A DNA stretch of 64,000 nt from Serripes groenlandicus. Its lineage: Eukaryota; Mollusca; Bivalvia; Cardiida; Cardiidae. A model generated the notes under the pieces. The model worked only from the letters and a program-made list of their open reading frames with translations. It did no database searches and had not been told where the DNA came from. Shown in pieces: positions 9,983 through 21,213 of this stretch. Where the stretch lies: the NCBI GenBank assembly GCA_031761405.1, contig JASEVX010000008.1, positions 74,320,014 to 74,384,013 of the forward strand. Reading direction: 5' to 3'. How positions within the stretch are numbered: the first letter of the stretch is position 1; each line of letters opens with the position of its first letter. The translations under genes were made by a program, and so were the position numbers.

Positions 9983-10368
9983 ATTGTAATGTCCAAAAAG
10001 ACATTCGAGAGGAGAATCGGCAGTCAATATTTTCGACCGTAAATCTATCAGATCCTTTGATTTGTTTGACAACAAATTTGGGCAGATATTGATGGAATAG
10101 GAACACGACCAGTCGGTCTTGCCAGATGCTAATGTAGCTAGACCGGACCAATGAACTACTAGTGAATGTCGTTCGGTCGTGCGTTAATGTCGAACCCTGG
10201 TTAACTTTGAAAAAAAAATAAAAGGGAAACTTCTGATATCTGTTCACCCTTACTCACATATATATAACAAAATACAAATACAACTGAAACACAAAGTATG
10301 TGTTGTTTGGAAATATATGGAAATTCTCTCTAAATGAAAGTATAACTAGAATTGTTTTGACAAAAACA

Positions 10369-12729
10369 TATGTCTCCCCCCTCAAATATCTGTCAAAATC
10401 TCTCAAAACATTCCAACCTATAAAGCAGACAAACAAAAATTTGACCAAGTTGGACAGTACTCAATTTTTAATTACTAATGTTTTGTCTTGACCTGGTACA
10501 AAGTGGACATGATTTCAAATGGTTTACAGAAACACATATTTTTACTGCAGCTGTAACATTCAAGACTGAAGTATTCTTCAAAACAGTTAACAACTGTTGC
10601 TAAACATAAGCAAGCCGTCTTGGAGATATTGAGTGGACAGGAAATAAAGCCTAAAACCTTTGAGCTTCAAGCGAAACCTTGACCTTGAACCGGTATGGTC
10701 GAGACGCGGGTTCTGCACGTCGCCTTGATGAGGTGAACATGTGACCCAAGTTTCATGAAAATTCTTTAAGCTGTTTTGGAGATATGGAGCGGCACAAAAT
10801 AAAGCCTCAAACCTTTGACCTTCAAGCGTGACCTTGACCTTGACCCAGTATGTTCGAGACGCGGGTTCTGCACGTCGTCTTGATGAGGTGAACATGTGAC
10901 CAAATTTTCATGAAAATCCTTCAAGCCGTCTTGGAGATATTGACTGGACACGAAATAAAGCCTAAAACCTTTGACCTTCAAGCGTGACCTTGACCTTTAA
11001 CCGGTATGGTGGAGACGCGGGTCCTGCACGTCGCCTTGATGAGGTGAACATGTGACCCAAGTTTCGAGAAAATCCTTTAAGGAGATATGGAGCGGACACA
11101 AAATAAAGCCTCAAACATTTGACCTTCAAGCGTGACCTTGACCTTGACCCAGTATGGTTGAGACGCGGGTTCTGCACGTCGCCTTGACGAGGTGAACATC
11201 TGACCCAAGTTTCATGAAAATCCTTCAAGCCGTCTTGAAGATATTGAGTGGACACGAAATAAAGCCTAAAACCTTTGACCTTCAAGCGTGACTTTGACCT
11301 TGAACCGGTATGGTCGAGACGCGGATTCTGCACGTCGCCTTGATGAGGTGAACATGTGACCCACGTATCATGAAAATCCTTTAAGGAGATATGGAGTGGA
11401 CACAAAATAAAGCCTCAAACCTTTGACCTACAAGCGTGACCTTGACCCAGTATGGTCGAGACGCGGGTTCTGCACGTCGCCTTGATGAGGTGAACATCTG
11501 ACCCAAGTTTCATGAAAATACTTCAAACCGTCTTGGAGATATGGAGTTGACACAAAATAAAGCCTCAAACCTTTGACCTTCAAACGTGACCTTGACCTTG
11601 ACCCGGTATGGTCGAGACGCGGGTTATGCACGTCGCCTTGATGAGGTGAACATGTGACCCAAGTTTCATGAAAATCTTTCAAGCCGTCTTGGAGATATGG
11701 AGCGGACACGAAATAAAGCCTCAAACCTTTGACCTTCAAGCGTGACCTTGACCTTGACCCTATATTGTCGAGACACGGGTTCTCCACGTCACCTTGATGA
11801 GGTGAACATGTGACCAACATTTCATTAAAATCCTTCAAGCCGTCTGGGAGATATGGAGCGGACACAAAATAAAGCCTCAAACCTTTGACCTTCAAGCGTG
11901 ACCTTGACATTGACCCTATATTGTCGAGACGCAAGTTCTGCACGTCACCTTGATGAGGTGAACATGTGACCCAAGTTTCATGAAAATTCTTCAAGCCGTC
12001 TGGGAGATATAGAGCGGACACGAAATAAAGCCTCAAACCTTTGACCTTCAAGCGTGACCTTGACATTGACCCTATATTGTCGAGACGCGGGTTCTGCACG
12101 TCGCCTTGATGAGGTGAACATGTGACCCAAGTTTCATGAAAATCCTTCAAGCCGTCTCGGAGATATGGAGCGGACAAGAAATAAAGCCTCAAACCTTTGA
12201 CCTTCAAGCGTGACCTTGACCTTGACCCTATATTGTCGAGACACAGGTTCTGCACGTCGCCTTGATGAGGTGAACATGTGCCCTAAGTTTCATGAAAATC
12301 CTTCAAGCCGTCTCGGAGATATGGAGCGGACACGAAATAAAGCCTCAAACCTTTGACCTTCAAGCGTGACCTTGACCTTGACCCTATAGTGTCGAAACGC
12401 GGGTTCTGCACGTCGCCTTGATGAGGTGAGCATGTGACCCAAGTTTCATGAAAATCCTTCAAGCCGTCTGGGAGATATGGAGCTGACACGAAATAAAGCC
12501 TCAAACCTTTGACCTTCAAGCGTGACCTTGACCGTGACCCTATATTGTCGAGACGCGGGTTCTGCACGTCGCCTTGATGAGGTGAACATGTGACCCAAGT
12601 TTCATGAAAATCCTTCAAGCCGTCTGGGAGATATGGATCGGACAAGATTTTGGGGACGAACAGACAGACAGACAGACAGACATCAAGGACAAAAACAATA
12701 TATCTCCCCTGTATACAGGGGGAGACATA
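10369..12729. mobile_element. Pearl-like element: ~155-bp tandem repeats, GACA microsatellite, hairpin end
   Basis: Ends TATGTCTCCCCC (10369-10380) and GGGGGAGACATA (12718-12729) are perfect 12-bp inverted repeats. Between about 10600 and 12650 lie about 13 units of 150-158 bp containing GACCTTGACCTTGACC, CGAGACGCGGGTTCTGCACG and CCAAGTTTCATGAAAATCC. They are followed by (GACA)n at 12661-12681 and a palindrome CCCCTGTATACAGGGG. This architecture matches the bivalve pearl elements, later grouped with non-autonomous Helentrons. Minus-strand frames up to 275 aa are repeat translations. Confidence 0.85.
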
Positions 12730-12788
12730 ATTATTGAATACAGTTGCAAATATTGTGGTAAAAGGAGTATTTACTCATGATAAGCACT

Positions 12789-13019
12789 TTAACCGTTTCC
12801 CTCATACGACAATTCTGCAGCAGACGACTTTGAACATATTTTGTCAAAAAATAGAAAATCTCTATAATTGAATGGATACCATATGACTAAAAGTGGAAAC
12901 CATTGTGGCAAAAGGTGAAATTGCTCGTTTTGAGCAATTTCTTCTTTAGTCACTATGTTTTCAAAAAGCCGTCTGCTGCAGCGTCATCAGAAAGCATCTA
13001 TATGAGGGAAAGGGTTTAA
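12789..13019. mobile_element. MITE family A, full length
   Basis: TTAACCGTTTCCCTCATACG ... ATGAGGGAAAGGGTTTAA; inner ATTGCTCGTTTTGAGCAAT hairpin and GTCTGCTGCAGCG box. Orientation is opposite to the copy at 14594. Confidence 0.9.
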
Positions 13020-13110
13020 CAACAATAGTGTTTTCAAAAGTTTACTGTTGAAAAAAAAAAAAAAAAAAAATTAGTTGATAAATTTTCTACAATGATTTTC
13101 AAAAGTAGTA

Positions 13111-14400
13111 CAGTGAACTCGACAGTTCCGGGTCATCGACAATTCCGGGTCAAATTTGGAAATAAATGTTTAGTATTCGAGAAGGATACAGCATTTTGAC
13201 AATTTGATTATCAAGTCATATTTCCCATTAGCTTGGCTAGTTTCACTTCGATTTAGGACGTTGTCATTTCAAGAACGGATGTCGTAATCTCGAAACACAT
13301 GACTGCATCGATTCCCGCGAAAGCAAAATCTCAATATTTTTATTTACCTGTCACAGCGTAAATTGCTGATTGTAGCCATAATTTCAGTAATACAGTTATG
13401 TATTGCACATACATGTATAGGTGATTTACTACTGAACAAGATAAATATCTTTTATTGACCTGTCGAAGTTGCTTATGCCAAACTAGCGGATAAATTTGAC
13501 CTAGTTCACATACGACACTTTCGGGTCAGCCAAAAGGAATTTCTCAAAATTATCAATTTATTAGTAAAACTATTTTGGGAACTTTTTAAGAATAATTTAA
13601 AGCTTATGGTGATAAATCAATGTTAAAAATGTGTTATTAAAATTTACATTTTTTGTCAAATATGACTTATTAGTTGATTGAAAAATTCATCAGTTTTCGT
13701 GCATGAAAGAGTGTACTGTAAATTTAGCCCCATCACTGTTCTGTTGTTCGCGGCAATAGGTAATTGCAAGTGATATATTTTAGTTCTTTTTTTCATATTA
13801 TTTTAATAACAAGAAACCGCTGAAGACGGTAAGGCCGGATTGTCGGCAATTTGACCTTGAAAATCGACAAACTAAGGTCAAGGTCAAAGTAACAATAGAA
13901 ATCAATAGAACTTGTTACTGGTTACCTTCAGGCAAAGTTTCAAGTTTGCAACCCTTTCTTGTGCTGAGATTTTGCTTAACCAGAAACTTTAACCATTTTG
14001 CCTAACCTAAAACTTTAACCAAAATGTTGACGGACAGACAGACAGACAGACGGACATCGCCAATCTATAGACCGGAATTGCTTAAGCAATCCGGCCAAAA
14101 ATGTTAAATGAATATCTTGTTATTAAAAACCGCTGTTTGAGGTTACCCCTGAATAACAGAAATAAACATTTGTCACGTGACCCGGAAATGGCAAGTTTGA
14201 CCCGAAACTGTCAAATTTACAGCTTGCAATTGCAGACACTAAAGAAACATTTTAACAAATTTGTATAATTATTGAATTATATCATCGTGGGGAGGAAGTA
14301 TTTGTTTAACATTTTATGTAGTTTTGTTTCTCTCAACTTTCTTTTCAAAGAGACAATATTCGTTAATTTGGTTACTGACCCGGAACTGTCGAGTTCACTG
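13111..14400. mobile_element. pogo/Tigger-like non-autonomous element with TA target
   Basis: CAGTGAACTCGACAGTTCCG begins at 13111 and its exact complement ends at 14400; with the flanking TA on each side the match is 27 bp. CAGTG...AAC ends plus TA duplication fit the Tc1/mariner superfamily, pogo branch (inference). Variants of TTCCGGGTCA are scattered just inside both ends, as transposase-binding repeats often are. No transposase frame is visible. A pearl-like element (13833-14096) is nested in it. A poly-A run lies just outside at about 13050. Confidence 0.82.
13833..14096. mobile_element. Small pearl-like element nested in the pogo-like element
   Basis: Ends GGCCGGATTG (13833-13842) and CAATCCGGCC (14087-14096) are inverted repeats. 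The interior has GACCTTG/AAGGTCAAGGTCAAAG segments, then a (GACA/GACG)n tract at about 14027-14055 and the palindrome CCGGAATTGCTTAAGCAAT next to the right end. Confidence 0.75.
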
Positions 14401-14593
14401 TATGCAGACGCAAAACTTGGCCAGAAACCGGAAATAGATTATGCTATTATCAGTTGTAAAGAATTCAATAATGGGTTATCAAGAAATGGGTTAACGAAGC
14501 CCCAGCATGGTTTCAAATTTTACATGCTTTTTAAATTGTTCCCCTAAATATTTACCCGATATCTCATTGAACCCTTTTCCATCTGCAGATGCA

Positions 14594-14823
14594 TTAACCC
14601 TTTCCCTAATATAGGCGCTTTCTGACGCCTCTGCAGCAGACAGCTTTTAGAAAACATAGTGACAAAAGAAGAAATTGCACAAAACATGCAATTTTTCCTT
14701 TTGCCACAATGTTTTCCACTTTTTGTCATAGGTTATCCATTCAATTATGGAGATTTTCTAAGTTTTGACTAAATACATTATAAGTCGTCTGCTGCAGAAT
14801 TGTCATATGAGGGAAAGGGTTAA
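14594..14823. mobile_element. MITE family A, full length (230 bp)
   Basis: TTAACCCTTTCCCTAATATA ... TATGAGGGAAAGGGTTAA with GCCTCTGCAGCAGACAG and GTCTGCTGCAGAATTG. An apparent family B end fragment (ACCCTTTTCCATCTGCAGA) lies immediately to the left. Confidence 0.92.
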
Positions 14824-14980
14824 ACATATCTTCATCAGACAACTTCTGTAAACATTGTGACAAATGATAAGCAATTTCTCCTTTTGCCATAATGTTTTCA
14901 ACTCTATCAAATAAAACGATTTTTCATATATTTGCCAACATGTTTTCAAAGTCATCTGTTGCAAATTTGTTGCATGCTAC
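14823..14980. mobile_element. MITE family B remnant
   Basis: CAGACAACTTCTGTAAACAT, GCAATTTCTCCTTTTGCC and TTTTCAAAGTCATCTGTTGC are present; termini are lost. Confidence 0.6.
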
Positions 14981-15129
14981 AGTTAGTGTGTGAGTTCTGG
15001 ATCACTAACGAACTACCACACTAACTGTACTTCTGACTTTCTGTCTTTGGCACATAGGATGGTAGGGTTAACATTATAACTCGAGTTGTGTCAGGATCAA
15101 TGGATGTTTAACTGATGCGTAACTTACCA

Positions 15130-15252
15130 AGGAAATGCACCAAATATCCAGAACAGAAATCGTAAGGAAGGGTTAAAAACACCAAACATCCAGAACAGAA
15201 AGTGTAAGGAAGGGTTAAAAACACCAAACATCCAGAACAGAAAGTGTAAGGA
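15130..15252. repeat. 42-bp minisatellite, locus 3 (about 3 copies)
   Basis: Same unit as at 653 and 1178. The last unit runs via GTGTAAGGAA straight into the middle of a family A MITE at ATATCTCTATAATTGAATGG. Confidence 0.9.
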
Positions 15253-15415
15253 ATATCTCTATAATTGAATGGATAACCTACGACTGAAAGAGGAAAACAT
15301 TGTGGCAAAAGGAGAAATTGCACTTTTTGTGCAATTTCTTCTTTTGTCACTATGTTTTCAAAAAGCTGTCTGCTGCAGAGGCGTCAGAAAGCGTCTATAT
15401 GAGGGAAAGGGTTAA
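15253..15415. mobile_element. MITE family A, right two-thirds
   Basis: Starts at the internal CTCTATAATTGAATGGATAA block and continues to GAGGGAAAGGGTTAA. The left end is replaced by the minisatellite. Confidence 0.85.
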
Positions 15416-15970
15416 CTGATGGGTAAGTCTTACCAAGGAAATGCTATTATATTACTGCATTTTTTGAATACAAAAAAGGGGCATTATATACTTAATAATT
15501 ATTAGAGCCAGATAATGTGATTTGGTATAGACATGCATATTGTTCCTAGGAACATGTGTACTAATTTTCATTTGAAAATGATGAACGTTTCTAGGCTGCA
15601 TGCTTTCGAAAAGTTGACTTACGGCTGCAACTATGGATTACTATTGAATTCCTCCACAAAAATCAGAGTTTTTATTGGTTATAATCTACTTTTATAACGA
15701 TTTCATTGGTTCGACCGAATCACAAACAACAATCCGCTTGCATTAATTAATGAGATAAAATAGTTCCAATGAGTGAAACACACTCTGACATGTGATTGAC
15801 CTCATTGTCAGTTTTGTTAGTTAATGTCAACATACACACGGCAACATGTAATCTAGTCCTAGATGTCAAATAAACTAGAAATGTAATCTAAATAGGTTTT
15901 TGTCAATTAACCTTGTACCCTTTTCGGAGATTCAATTAAACTGCAAATACATTACAAATGCCATAACATG
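15416..15970. other. Mostly unassigned; start of a dispersed repeat at 15474-15600
   Basis: 15474-15600 (GAGCCAGATAATGTGATTTG, CTAGGAACATGTGTACTAA) is related to sequence at 17692-17820 and 18465-18560. The rest shows no gene or known element. Confidence 0.45.
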
Positions 15971-16005
15971 TTAACCCTTTCCTAAACACAGACGCGATTT
16001 GACAC
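15971..16005. mobile_element. MITE end fragment
   Basis: TTAACCCTTTCCTAAACACA and GACGCGATTTGACACA only. Confidence 0.55.
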
Positions 16006-16039
16006 ATTGAACCAGTCTTCTGTAATCAATACTTTAAGT

Positions 16040-16900
16040 GTTGTCTCTATCTGTAAAAACTTGGAGGCATTATCCGGCAGGGCGGCTGTCTGCCTGAATG
16101 TGATTTCTTCCATCCGTCATGGTTTGCATTTATTGGTCAAAACGTTGTTTCTGTTTGGCAGATTCATTTCGAAGTGGTCACACTTATACCGTGTGATCAC
16201 AAGATACTAGGTACATAACTCTGGTCTGCTTATTTTAGTAATCTCCATGTTTCCTCATTTAGCCATTTTCTCAATTAATTTCTATTGCACCATTTAAAAC
16301 TTGGATTGTCGGTAACTTAAAACCAACAGATGTGCAGTGCACAATTACAAAAACTTTAGCATGCTGTGTTTGGAGTGTGTATATTCTTTCTTTACATGTT
16401 CTCACTTATTATATGACTTTCGCGTGCAACACATGCGTTCTGTAAAATGCTCTTGATCATTAATGAGTGTTTCCCCAAGCTTTTTACTTTTTCGGGAGCG
16501 ACTGACTGTCTGTTCATCTGTCCGTCCGTCTGTCTGTTAGGGTTTGCGTTAATGGGTTAAAACTTTGTTTCTGTTTGGCAGGGCCATTTCAAAGTCGTCA
16601 CACTTATACATTGGGATGAGGAGACTGATGCAATATTTAGAACGCATATCTGATCTGTTATTTTAGATATAAACTCATTTTGTTCATATGTTTCTTTGGT
16701 CATTGTCTCAATAGATGTTCAATGAATCAATATAAAACTTTGTGTATAGGAAACTAATAAGCTACAGATGTCCAGTGCACAAGAGACATGACTCTAGCAT
16801 GCTTTCGATTGTCTTTTATTTATGAGCATGATTCCAATATATACATGTATTCTGGATCTTTAGTGTTTTCTGAACTGGAAATATTTTAATAAAGGGTTGC
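16040..16900. repeat. Two diverged ~430-bp tandem units
   Basis: Paired landmarks: GTTTCTGTTTGGCAG at about 16150 and 16568, GTCACACTTATAC at about 16177 and 16597, CAGTGCACAA at about 16333 and 16775, TAGCATGCT at about 16358 and 16797. A GTCTGTC/GTCCGTC microsatellite stands at 16505-16540. Probably a decayed element of the pearl-like type. Confidence 0.55.
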
Positions 16901-17691
16901 TGCTCAGTTTTGTGTCAATATTTTGTCCTTCACAATTTATTTTGTTTATATAAGATAAGGGTCAAACTTTGATAAATGAGGTATTGATTATTGGCAGGCA
17001 ATGTGTTTTGTTTCAAAAATATTTGGTTTGGTTTGTTTAAAGGACGATGATTTGTTTCAACAATGTTTTTCAATTTAACTATGCCATATATTTGCAAATT
17101 ACATAAGCCCCTATACCATCAGCGCTTTCAACGCTTTGATTGAGTTATGAGGTAAGGTTAAAGTTTTGTGACAACACCGCAGACGATGTATCACATTAGC
17201 CTGACTTTAAAATTGTTGTATGCAGCGTAAAACACCATCGAAACAACAAAATAAGCAGTCTCAGAGGCCTATATAGAGAGCAGTGATCTGATCTTTGTCC
17301 TTATTATTATCACTCCAATCTAATGGTGTGCATACCCAACAGAATTGTCCCAGTAGTCATTGAAACAATTTTTTTCAGTACCCACAACACAGGGTTTTGT
17401 AGGTCCAATAACAATTACAAGTCATTAACCCTGTGCAACCTACAGGCGCATCTGAAGCATACCAATTTTGAAAACTTGAAAACTTTTGAAATCATTTGAA
17501 TCATTTGAATTTCTCCTTAAGCTTTCATTCATAGAGATTTTTCATAATGGCTGTATGTGGGTAGGGTAAGTGTTTAATGCACCCTTCATCTAGAGCTAGG
17601 ACAGGGTGATGGATGCAGCTACCTTGGTACCTGATTACCTAACAAGAGCGTCACTGAGCGAACATTGCTTGTCTGTTTTTTTCTTAGTCGA
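16901..17691. other. No clear feature; weak MITE and foldback traces
   Basis: Around 17390 there is a degraded foldback F arm (CAGTACCCACAACACAGGGT). At 17428-17575 a very decayed MITE (TTAACCCTGTGCAACC ... GGGTAGGG) may be present. No gene seen. Confidence 0.4.
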
Positions 17692-18600
17692 AAAAAGGGC
17701 ATTTCTGATTAATTATTAAAGCCAGATATGTGACTTGGTAAAGACATGTGTATTGTGCCTAGGAACATGTGTACCAGGTTTTGAAAACAAATATTGAACC
17801 GTTTTTGAGTAAAGGGCAAAATTAAATTTTTGTTTGAATTTTTAAGTCCAACATTAAGCAAATTCATGAAATTTATATCCCCCGCTTGCAGGAAATATTG
17901 TAGGAATAAAGTCCGCCAAAAGTGACGATCGAACTTGGCCTAGCCCTTAAGGCATTTAACCTTGTTACCAAGTTTAAAAAAAAAAAGGTTCACATTTGTG
18001 GCAGTTATTGCACGGAAACAGCAACAAACGACATTTTTTATTAAATAAGGGGCCATAACTACACCACATAAAGTCCGCCGAAAGTGACGATGGAACTTGG
18101 CCTAGCCCTTTAGGCATTTAACCTCGTTACCAAGTTTGAAGAAAAAAAGGTTTACATTTGTGGCAGTTATTGCACGGAAACAGCAACAAACAACATTTTT
18201 TGTTAAATAAGGGGCCATAACTCCACCGAATAAAGTCCGCCGAAAGTGATGATCGAACTTGGCCTAGCCCCTAAGGCATTTAACCTTGTTACCAAGTTTG
18301 AAAAAAAAAAACGGTTAATATTTGTGGCAGTTATTGCACGGAAACGAAGTGTGACAGACAGACAGACGGACAGACAGACAGACAGACAGATGGACAAACC
18401 CAAATTAATAACCCCCCTTTTTTCTTCGAAAAAGCGGGGGATAAAAAGGTGTATAACTGCATATGTACTAAAGCCAGTTATGTGACTTGGTATAGACATG
18501 TTTATCGTTTGTACAGTAGGAACATGTGCTCCAATTTTCATTTGAATAATGTGTAACTGTTTTTGAGTTATGAGGTTAGGTTACAGTATTGTTACGATGA
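17692..18600. repeat. Dispersed repeat with AGCCAG-ATGTGACTTGG, interrupted
   Basis: Similar sequence at 17692-17820 and 18465-18560 (GACATGTGTATTG, GGAACATGTG) brackets the pearl-like element at 17876-18443. The copy at 15474 is a third relative. Confidence 0.5.
17876..18443. mobile_element. Pearl-like element, 162-bp units
   Basis: Ends TATCCCCCGCTT (17876-17887) and AAGCGGGGGATA (18432-18443) are perfect inverted repeats. Three units at 162-bp spacing (AGTCCGCCGAAAGTGACGAT, CTTGGCCTAGCCC, GGCAGTTATTGCACGGAAAC) are followed by a GACA/GACG tract (18353-18392) and a C-rich/G-rich hairpin at the end. A 112-aa minus frame and a 79-aa plus frame are repeat translations. Confidence 0.82.
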
Positions 18601-18945
18601 CGCTAAGGCATCTCAATAACTTGATCTTTTTTCCAAAAAGGACAAGCTTAAAAGCATTTAAATGTGAAAAAACATCACCCTATCTTAAACTTTAAATGTT
18701 AAACACGAAAAAATAACATCCTATGTTAGGGGAAAAAACATGACCCTATGTTAAGGCGAAATAACAGCACCCTATATTAAGTCCAGCGACAACACAAGAA
18801 AATATATGATCCTTCACAATAGCATTTAGGTGTCAAATTAAGATGGAAAGATCCTTATATAAAACCACACCCATTAAATTCATCTAGTTTAATTTGCCAC
18901 ATTTTGAAATTAGATATTAAGTATCTAGGCCTCCTTATACTAAGG
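18601..18945. other. Short degenerate repeats, no gene
   Basis: Words like ACATCACCCTAT, ACATGACCCTATGTTA and AGCACCCTATATTAAG recur between 18670 and 18785. Nothing else is recognised. Confidence 0.4.
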
Positions 18946-19081
18946 CTTGCATTTCCACCCAATTGCCTTGTCTGAAAAACACATCTGGATGTGTTAAAAA
19001 TGCAGACCAAACTTGCATCTCCACCCAAATGTCTAGTCTGAATAACACATCTGGATGTGTTAAAAATGCAGACCAAACTTA
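18946..19081. repeat. Two tandem copies of a ~66-bp unit
   Basis: CTTGCATTTCCACCCAA ... AATGCAGACCAAA occurs twice, each with the palindrome CACATCTGGATGTG. Confidence 0.85.
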
Positions 19082-19129
19082 AAGTGGAAAATGCATCAAT
19101 TTGTATGATGAGTACAAGTACAGGTTTTC

Positions 19130-19437
19130 TTAACCCTTTCCCTCATGTAGACGCTTTCTGATGCCTCTGCAGCAAACAGCTTTTTAAAAACATAGTGACA
19201 AAGGAAGAAATTGCTCAATTTGAACGAGCAATTTCTCCTTTTGCCACAATGTTTTCCACTTTTAGTAATTAATTCAATTATAGAGATTTTCTATATTTTG
19301 ACAAGATTATAATAATGTTCAATGTCGTATGCTGCATGCAAATAGGTTATCCATTTAATTACAGAGATTTTCTTTTTTTTGACAAAATATGTTCAAAGTC
19401 GTCTGCTGCAGAATTGTTGTATGAGGGAAAGGGTTAA
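19130..19437. mobile_element. MITE family A with internal duplication of the right half
   Basis: TTAACCCTTTCCCTCATGTA ... TATGAGGGAAAGGGTTAA. The segment AGAGATTTTCTAT ... GTCGTATGCTGCA is present twice (19281-19340 and 19360-19415), so the copy is longer than 230 bp. Confidence 0.88.
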
Positions 19438-19608
19438 CCCTTTCCTTCTTTTAAATGCACTTTGATGCATCTGCAGCATTCACTTCTGAAAAGATTGTGA
19501 CACATTATCCAATAAGCATACTATAATTTTAGATATTTCACTTTTTTGCATAAATATCATTATAAAAGTTGTCTGCTGTAGACTTTGTTGTAAGTGGGGA
19601 AGGGTTAA
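19434..19608. mobile_element. MITE family B sharing a TTAA with its neighbour
   Basis: TTAACCCTTTCCTTCTTTTA ... AAGTGGGGAAGGGTTAA. The TTAA at 19434-19437 is also the right end of the copy at 19130. Confidence 0.85.
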
Positions 19609-19829
19609 AATAATGTAGTTCAACACTATGATTTAGATCTGCATGACATCGTTTGGAAAGGAGAATATATTTCTAGGAAGAATGAACAGCTCTCCTTTTC
19701 CCACATTTTAATATATATTCTTCTATGATTGCAGTTTTTATCCTCAGATGTTTATAAAGGAATAAATCAAAATATCACAAGAAAGTTTTAGAGTCTTCGA
19801 TATTCAATTTGAAATAAAATTGTAACGCC

Positions 19830-20035
19830 TTAATCCTTTCCCACATACAGACACTTTCTGATACCTCTGTAGCAGACAACTTTTGAAAACATTGTTGCAA
19901 AAGGAGAAATTATGAGAAATTTGTCTTTTTGCCTCTTTTCAGTAACTTTACTTTAATCATTAGAGATTTGTTTACATTTTTGCTTATATATTTTCAAAAC
20001 TGTCTGCTGCAAATATTTGTTAAGCTTAAAAGGGC
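19830..20035. mobile_element. MITE family B, right terminus eroded
   Basis: TTAATCCTTTCCCACATACA, GACACTTTCTGATACC, TGTAGCAGACAACTTTTG and CTGTCTGCTGCAAATATTTG are visible. Confidence 0.75.
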
Positions 20036-20522
20036 TAGAAATTAGAATTCTAATTATTATACAGAGTTATTTGCAATGTAGAAATAGGGAAAATAAAATT
20101 TATGTTATTTTAAGCAAGTTCTATTTTTCCCTATACAAACCAATTTATCCCTTACCATAATGTTTTCATAAGTAGTCTGCTACAGGTGCACCAAAAGTAA
20201 ACTATTTCAGGTGAAGGATTCAATTTTGAGGGTGTGTCTATTAGGTTTCACATATAGGCTGTCCTCATAAAAAAGGCATCTTATTGCAATTTCACAGTTT
20301 TACCCTTTCAAATTACTACTACTACTACTGCAGCAGAAAATCTGTAAATGTAAGAAGTTGAATTGCTAACTCAAACATTTATTCTTCACTCATAATGTTT
20401 TCAAATCTATTGAACAATTATACTTATTGTACTTTCATTTATAAGAATTTGTTGGCTTTTTGAACATTTATAGATAATTCAATTCTTATGCTATCAATTT
20501 ATTTGATACATCAGATCCTGAG
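20036..20522. mobile_element. Scattered MITE B fragments in AT-rich DNA
   Basis: CCCTTACCATAATGTTTTCA with AGTCTGCTACAGGTGC (about 20150-20195) and ACTGCAGCAGAAAATCTG with CATAATGTTTTCAAATC (about 20320-20420) are internal family B words. No complete copy. Confidence 0.45.
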
Positions 20523-20602
20523 TTAACCTCTTCCCCACAAGCAGATGCATGTTGAAGCATCTGCAGCAGGCAACCTTTGAAAACAATGTGGCAAGGGGAG
20601 AG
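20523..20602. mobile_element. MITE family B, left-end fragment
   Basis: TTAACCTCTTCCCCACAAGC, GAAGCATCTGCAGCAGGCAA and AAAACAATGTGGCAA. Confidence 0.7.
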
Positions 20603-20722
20603 GGGTTTAAAACAATTGGGGTTTGGGGGGCGGGGGGATTTATTGAGGGGCATGAAAATGTAATACATTGTATAATGTTTCTCATTTAAACAATCCTTAG
20701 ATATTTTAAAAAAGAACTTTTC

Positions 20723-20827
20723 TTAACCCTTTCCCTCATACATCAATTCTGCAGCAGATGACTTTGTTTTCAAAAATCCGTCTGCTGCAGCAACGGCAGA
20801 AAGTGTCTATATGAGGGAAGTGGTTAA
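20723..20827. mobile_element. Miniature MITE A (105 bp), both ends intact
   Basis: TTAACCCTTTCCCTCATACA ... TATATGAGGGAAGTGGTTAA. Both CTGCAGCAGATGAC and GTCTGCTGCAGCAAC boxes are kept, but nearly all the interior is deleted. It shows the minimal end-to-end form in this window. Confidence 0.88.
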
Positions 20828-21027
20828 ACTTGGCAAGTAAGGGAAATGGTGATGCCCTTCCCCTTTTGTAATAAATTGGCAAAATTCAACTCTTTTTTGT
20901 GTGAGAATAAATTAATACACTTGTATGATACATCTGGCTAGTATATCAAGTTACTGCAGTACAATACATTGACTTAAATAGGTGCAAACAATGAAAGGAA
21001 ACCTGTTAAAAATGCCTTACATATCTA

Positions 21028-21213
21028 AGCCCTTTCCCACATGCATTTGCATTTTGACACATATGCCATAGATCAATTCTGAAAATATTGTGACATTTCT
21101 CATTTACATGTTTAAACACATTTGTTTTGATCAATTTCTTCTTTTGTCACTATTTTCAAAAAGCCATCTGCGGCAGAGGCATCAGAAAGCGTCTATATGA
21201 GGGTAAGGGTTAA
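21028..21213. mobile_element. Chimeric MITE: B-type left end, A-type right end
   Basis: Left AGCCCTTTCCCACATGCA; right GCCATCTGCGGCAGAGGC, GTCAGAAAGCGT-like sequence and ATGAGGGTAAGGGTTAA. Confidence 0.7.

Larger units (their letters stand above)
8871..10199 (-). mobile_element. hAT-like element with CAGGG termini and 5-bp target duplication
   Basis: Terminal inverted repeats CAGGGTTCAACATTAAC (8871-8887) and GTTAATGTCGAACCCTG (10183-10199) match at 16 of 17 positions. GTTAA flanks both sides (8866-8870, 10200-10204). CAGGG ends are typical of hAT elements; many hAT elements make 8-bp duplications, but some lineages make 5-bp ones. The interior has a nested family B MITE and an inverted duplication. 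It has only one short reading frame that could be transposase-derived, so the element cannot be autonomous. Confidence 0.8.

Noticed and set aside
10587..12645. Minus-strand frames of 102-275 codons with repeating GDVQNPRLDHTGSR-type words
   Set aside because: Translations of the ~155-bp pearl-like units; units differ by indels that break the frame.
19434..19440. Telomere-like TTAACCC words
   Set aside because: They are the termini of the MITE family (TTAA plus CCCTTTCCC), not TTAGGG-type tandem repeats.
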